The notes under the pieces were generated by a model. That model was given only the letters and a program-made list of their open reading frames with translations, searched no databases and was not told where the DNA came from. From Cyanobacteriota bacterium (GTDB lineage Bacteria > Cyanobacteriota > Cyanobacteriia > Leptolyngbyales > Leptolyngbyaceae), in the NCBI GenBank assembly GCA_027482985.1, contig JAIXVO010000037.1, positions 1 to 6,404 of the forward strand: a stretch of DNA of 6,404 nucleotides. The letters are read 5' to 3'. This document shows positions 5,835 to 6,404 of the stretch, piece by piece. The first letter of the stretch is position 1; every line of letters begins with the position of its first letter. The position numbers were made by a program, and so were the translations under genes.

Positions 5835-5884
5835 GTTGGGTTGAACATCGTGAAACCCAACATCAGCCTCAGTCTTGTTGGGTT
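5835..5884. repeat. Three-arm inverted repeat gttgggtt / aacccaac / gttgggtt
   Basis: gttgggtt (5835-5842) can pair with aacccaac (5854-5861), or the overlapping aacccaaca (5854-5862) can pair with tgttgggtt (5876-5884). Both pairings are perfect, with loops of 11 and 13 nt, and they compete for the same middle arm. It resembles the cyanobacterial TGTTGGGTT...AACCCAACA repeat family. Confidence 0.6.
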
Positions 5885-5915
5885 ACGCTGGCGCTCACCT
5901 AATAAGCCACAAATT

Positions 5916-5985
5916 GTAAGGTGGGCACTGCTCATGACACCCACTATGAGGGGCTTTTCAAAAGCTTGAGCAGTGCCCACCCTAC
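5916..5985. repeat. 70-bp element with 19-bp terminal inverted repeats, MITE-like
   Basis: Arms 5916-5934 and 5967-5985 are inverted copies with a single mismatch (gtaaggtgggcactgctca against gtagggtgggcactgctca). The 32-bp centre contains a further palindrome, gcttttcaaaagc (5953-5965). No coding capacity is present. The size and structure suit a small non-autonomous element or REP-like repeat. No clear target-site duplication flanks it. Confidence 0.65.
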
Positions 5986-6026
5986 TGAAAATCGCTGTCA
6001 GAAGGGTTAGGGAGGATCGCTTCAGG

Positions 6027-6353
6027 TTAATAGATGTGAATGGGGGCGGTGATGCGCATTCCGCAGGATTCAAAGTAGCTGCCGCCGACAAATCCTGCGG
6101 GTTGTTGTTGAATAAAATCGCGGGCAGTTTGCGGCGTGATGGTTGATATTTGGGCTGCCGGGACGAGCACCCGCCACCAGCGACCAGAGCGACTGATGTG
6201 GGGTGCTTCTATCAGATAATGCAGCCAAACCCGCTGGCAATGGTTGCACGTCGCCAGGGAAACGTCACCCCAATGCTGATCTGGACCCAATTCACGGGTG
6301 TCGTAATCGGTGAAGCGGAAGGGCGGCTGTTGGCAGTGACAGGAGGACATCAT
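6027..6353 (-). CDS. Small conserved-looking protein with CxC and CxxC, function unknown
   Basis: I do not recognise the family. The 108-residue protein has no signal peptide and no membrane segment. It has C5 and C7 (CHC) near the N-terminus and C36/C39 (CNHC) further on, a spacing compatible with a treble-clef or zinc-ribbon metal site, plus a lone C97. The middle is rich in Trp, His and Arg (VWLHYLIEAPHISRSGRWWRV). The frame is open throughout, and composition fits an expressed soluble protein better than a chance ORF. Two ATGs are adjacent (6353 and 6350) and neither has a clear Shine-Dalgarno. An open frame ending 10 bp upstream on the same strand suggests an operon. It could be a small metal-binding or nucleic-acid-associated protein, which is inference only. 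Confidence 0.7.
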   Translation of the reverse strand: MMSSCHCQQPPFRFTDYDTRELGPDQHWGDVSLATCNHCQRVWLHYLIEAPHISRSGRWWRVLVPAAQISTITPQTARDFIQQQPAGFVGGSYFESCGMRITAPIHIY

Positions 6354-6363
6354 TTGGAGTGGG

Positions 6364-6404
6364 TTAATGAGCCACTTTGCGGTTCAAAAAATCCACCAGG
6401 TTGG
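6364..6404 (-). CDS. C-terminal end of an upstream gene, partial
   Basis: On the minus strand the frame reads NLVDFLNRKVAH and then TAA (6366-6364). The amphipathic, charged ending looks like a genuine protein C-terminus, and the stop lies 10 bp before the start of the small cysteine protein, as expected within an operon. Only twelve residues are visible, so the family cannot be named and a chance open frame is not excluded. Confidence 0.4.
   Translation of the reverse strand, partial: NLVDFLNRKVAH

Noticed and set aside
5753..6091. Minus-strand frame of 112 residues
   Set aside because: It runs through three palindromic repeats and overlaps the small cysteine protein gene, so it is a chance frame.

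Overview
The window looks like ordinary chromosome from a cyanobacterium. The octamer GCGATCGC (HIP1) occurs at least nine times, at 523, 704, 1996, 2096, 2600, 2934, 3738, 4527 and 4740, where about 0.1 would be expected by chance. The proteins have a cyanobacterial character: an RppA-like response regulator, a short-form HisG and a Crp-family regulator with an NtcA-like helix-turn-helix. The gaps hold small palindromic and G/C-skewed repeats of the kind scattered through filamentous cyanobacterial genomes. There is no transposase, integrase, phage gene, CRISPR array or RNA gene that I can see.

Layout. The 3' quarter of gcvP (glycine cleavage P-protein) enters from the left on + and ends at 756. 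A repeat-filled gap (757-1050) separates it from convergent hisG (minus, 1051-1695). A skewed low-complexity gap of about 200 bp separates hisG from a divergent response regulator (+, 1899-2585). The stop codon of that regulator overlaps the stop codon of a convergent Crp/Fnr-family regulator (minus, 2582-3199). A second low-complexity gap (3200-3565) follows, then a NorM-like MATE exporter (minus, 3566-4936). The exporter is divergent from a LOG-family nucleotide hydrolase (+, 5115-5708) across a 178-bp region with dyad symmetry. A 318-bp gap with three different palindromic repeats (5709-6026) leads to a small cysteine-containing protein of unknown function (minus, 6027-6353). Its likely upstream operon partner is cut off at the right edge (6364-6404).

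How the genes work together. There is no obvious shared pathway. The genes are single metabolic, regulatory and transport genes in mostly convergent or divergent pairs, as is usual in cyanobacteria. Possible functional links are limited to the tail-to-tail regulator pair, the divergent MATE/LOG pair that may share a control region, and the small protein with its truncated upstream neighbour.

I did not find a convincing new multi-gene system. The most interesting material is intergenic: a repeat family whose orientation follows the convergent transcripts, matched low-complexity modules in two gaps, a cluster of palindromes with mutually exclusive pairings, and an NtcA-like dyad upstream of the LOG gene.
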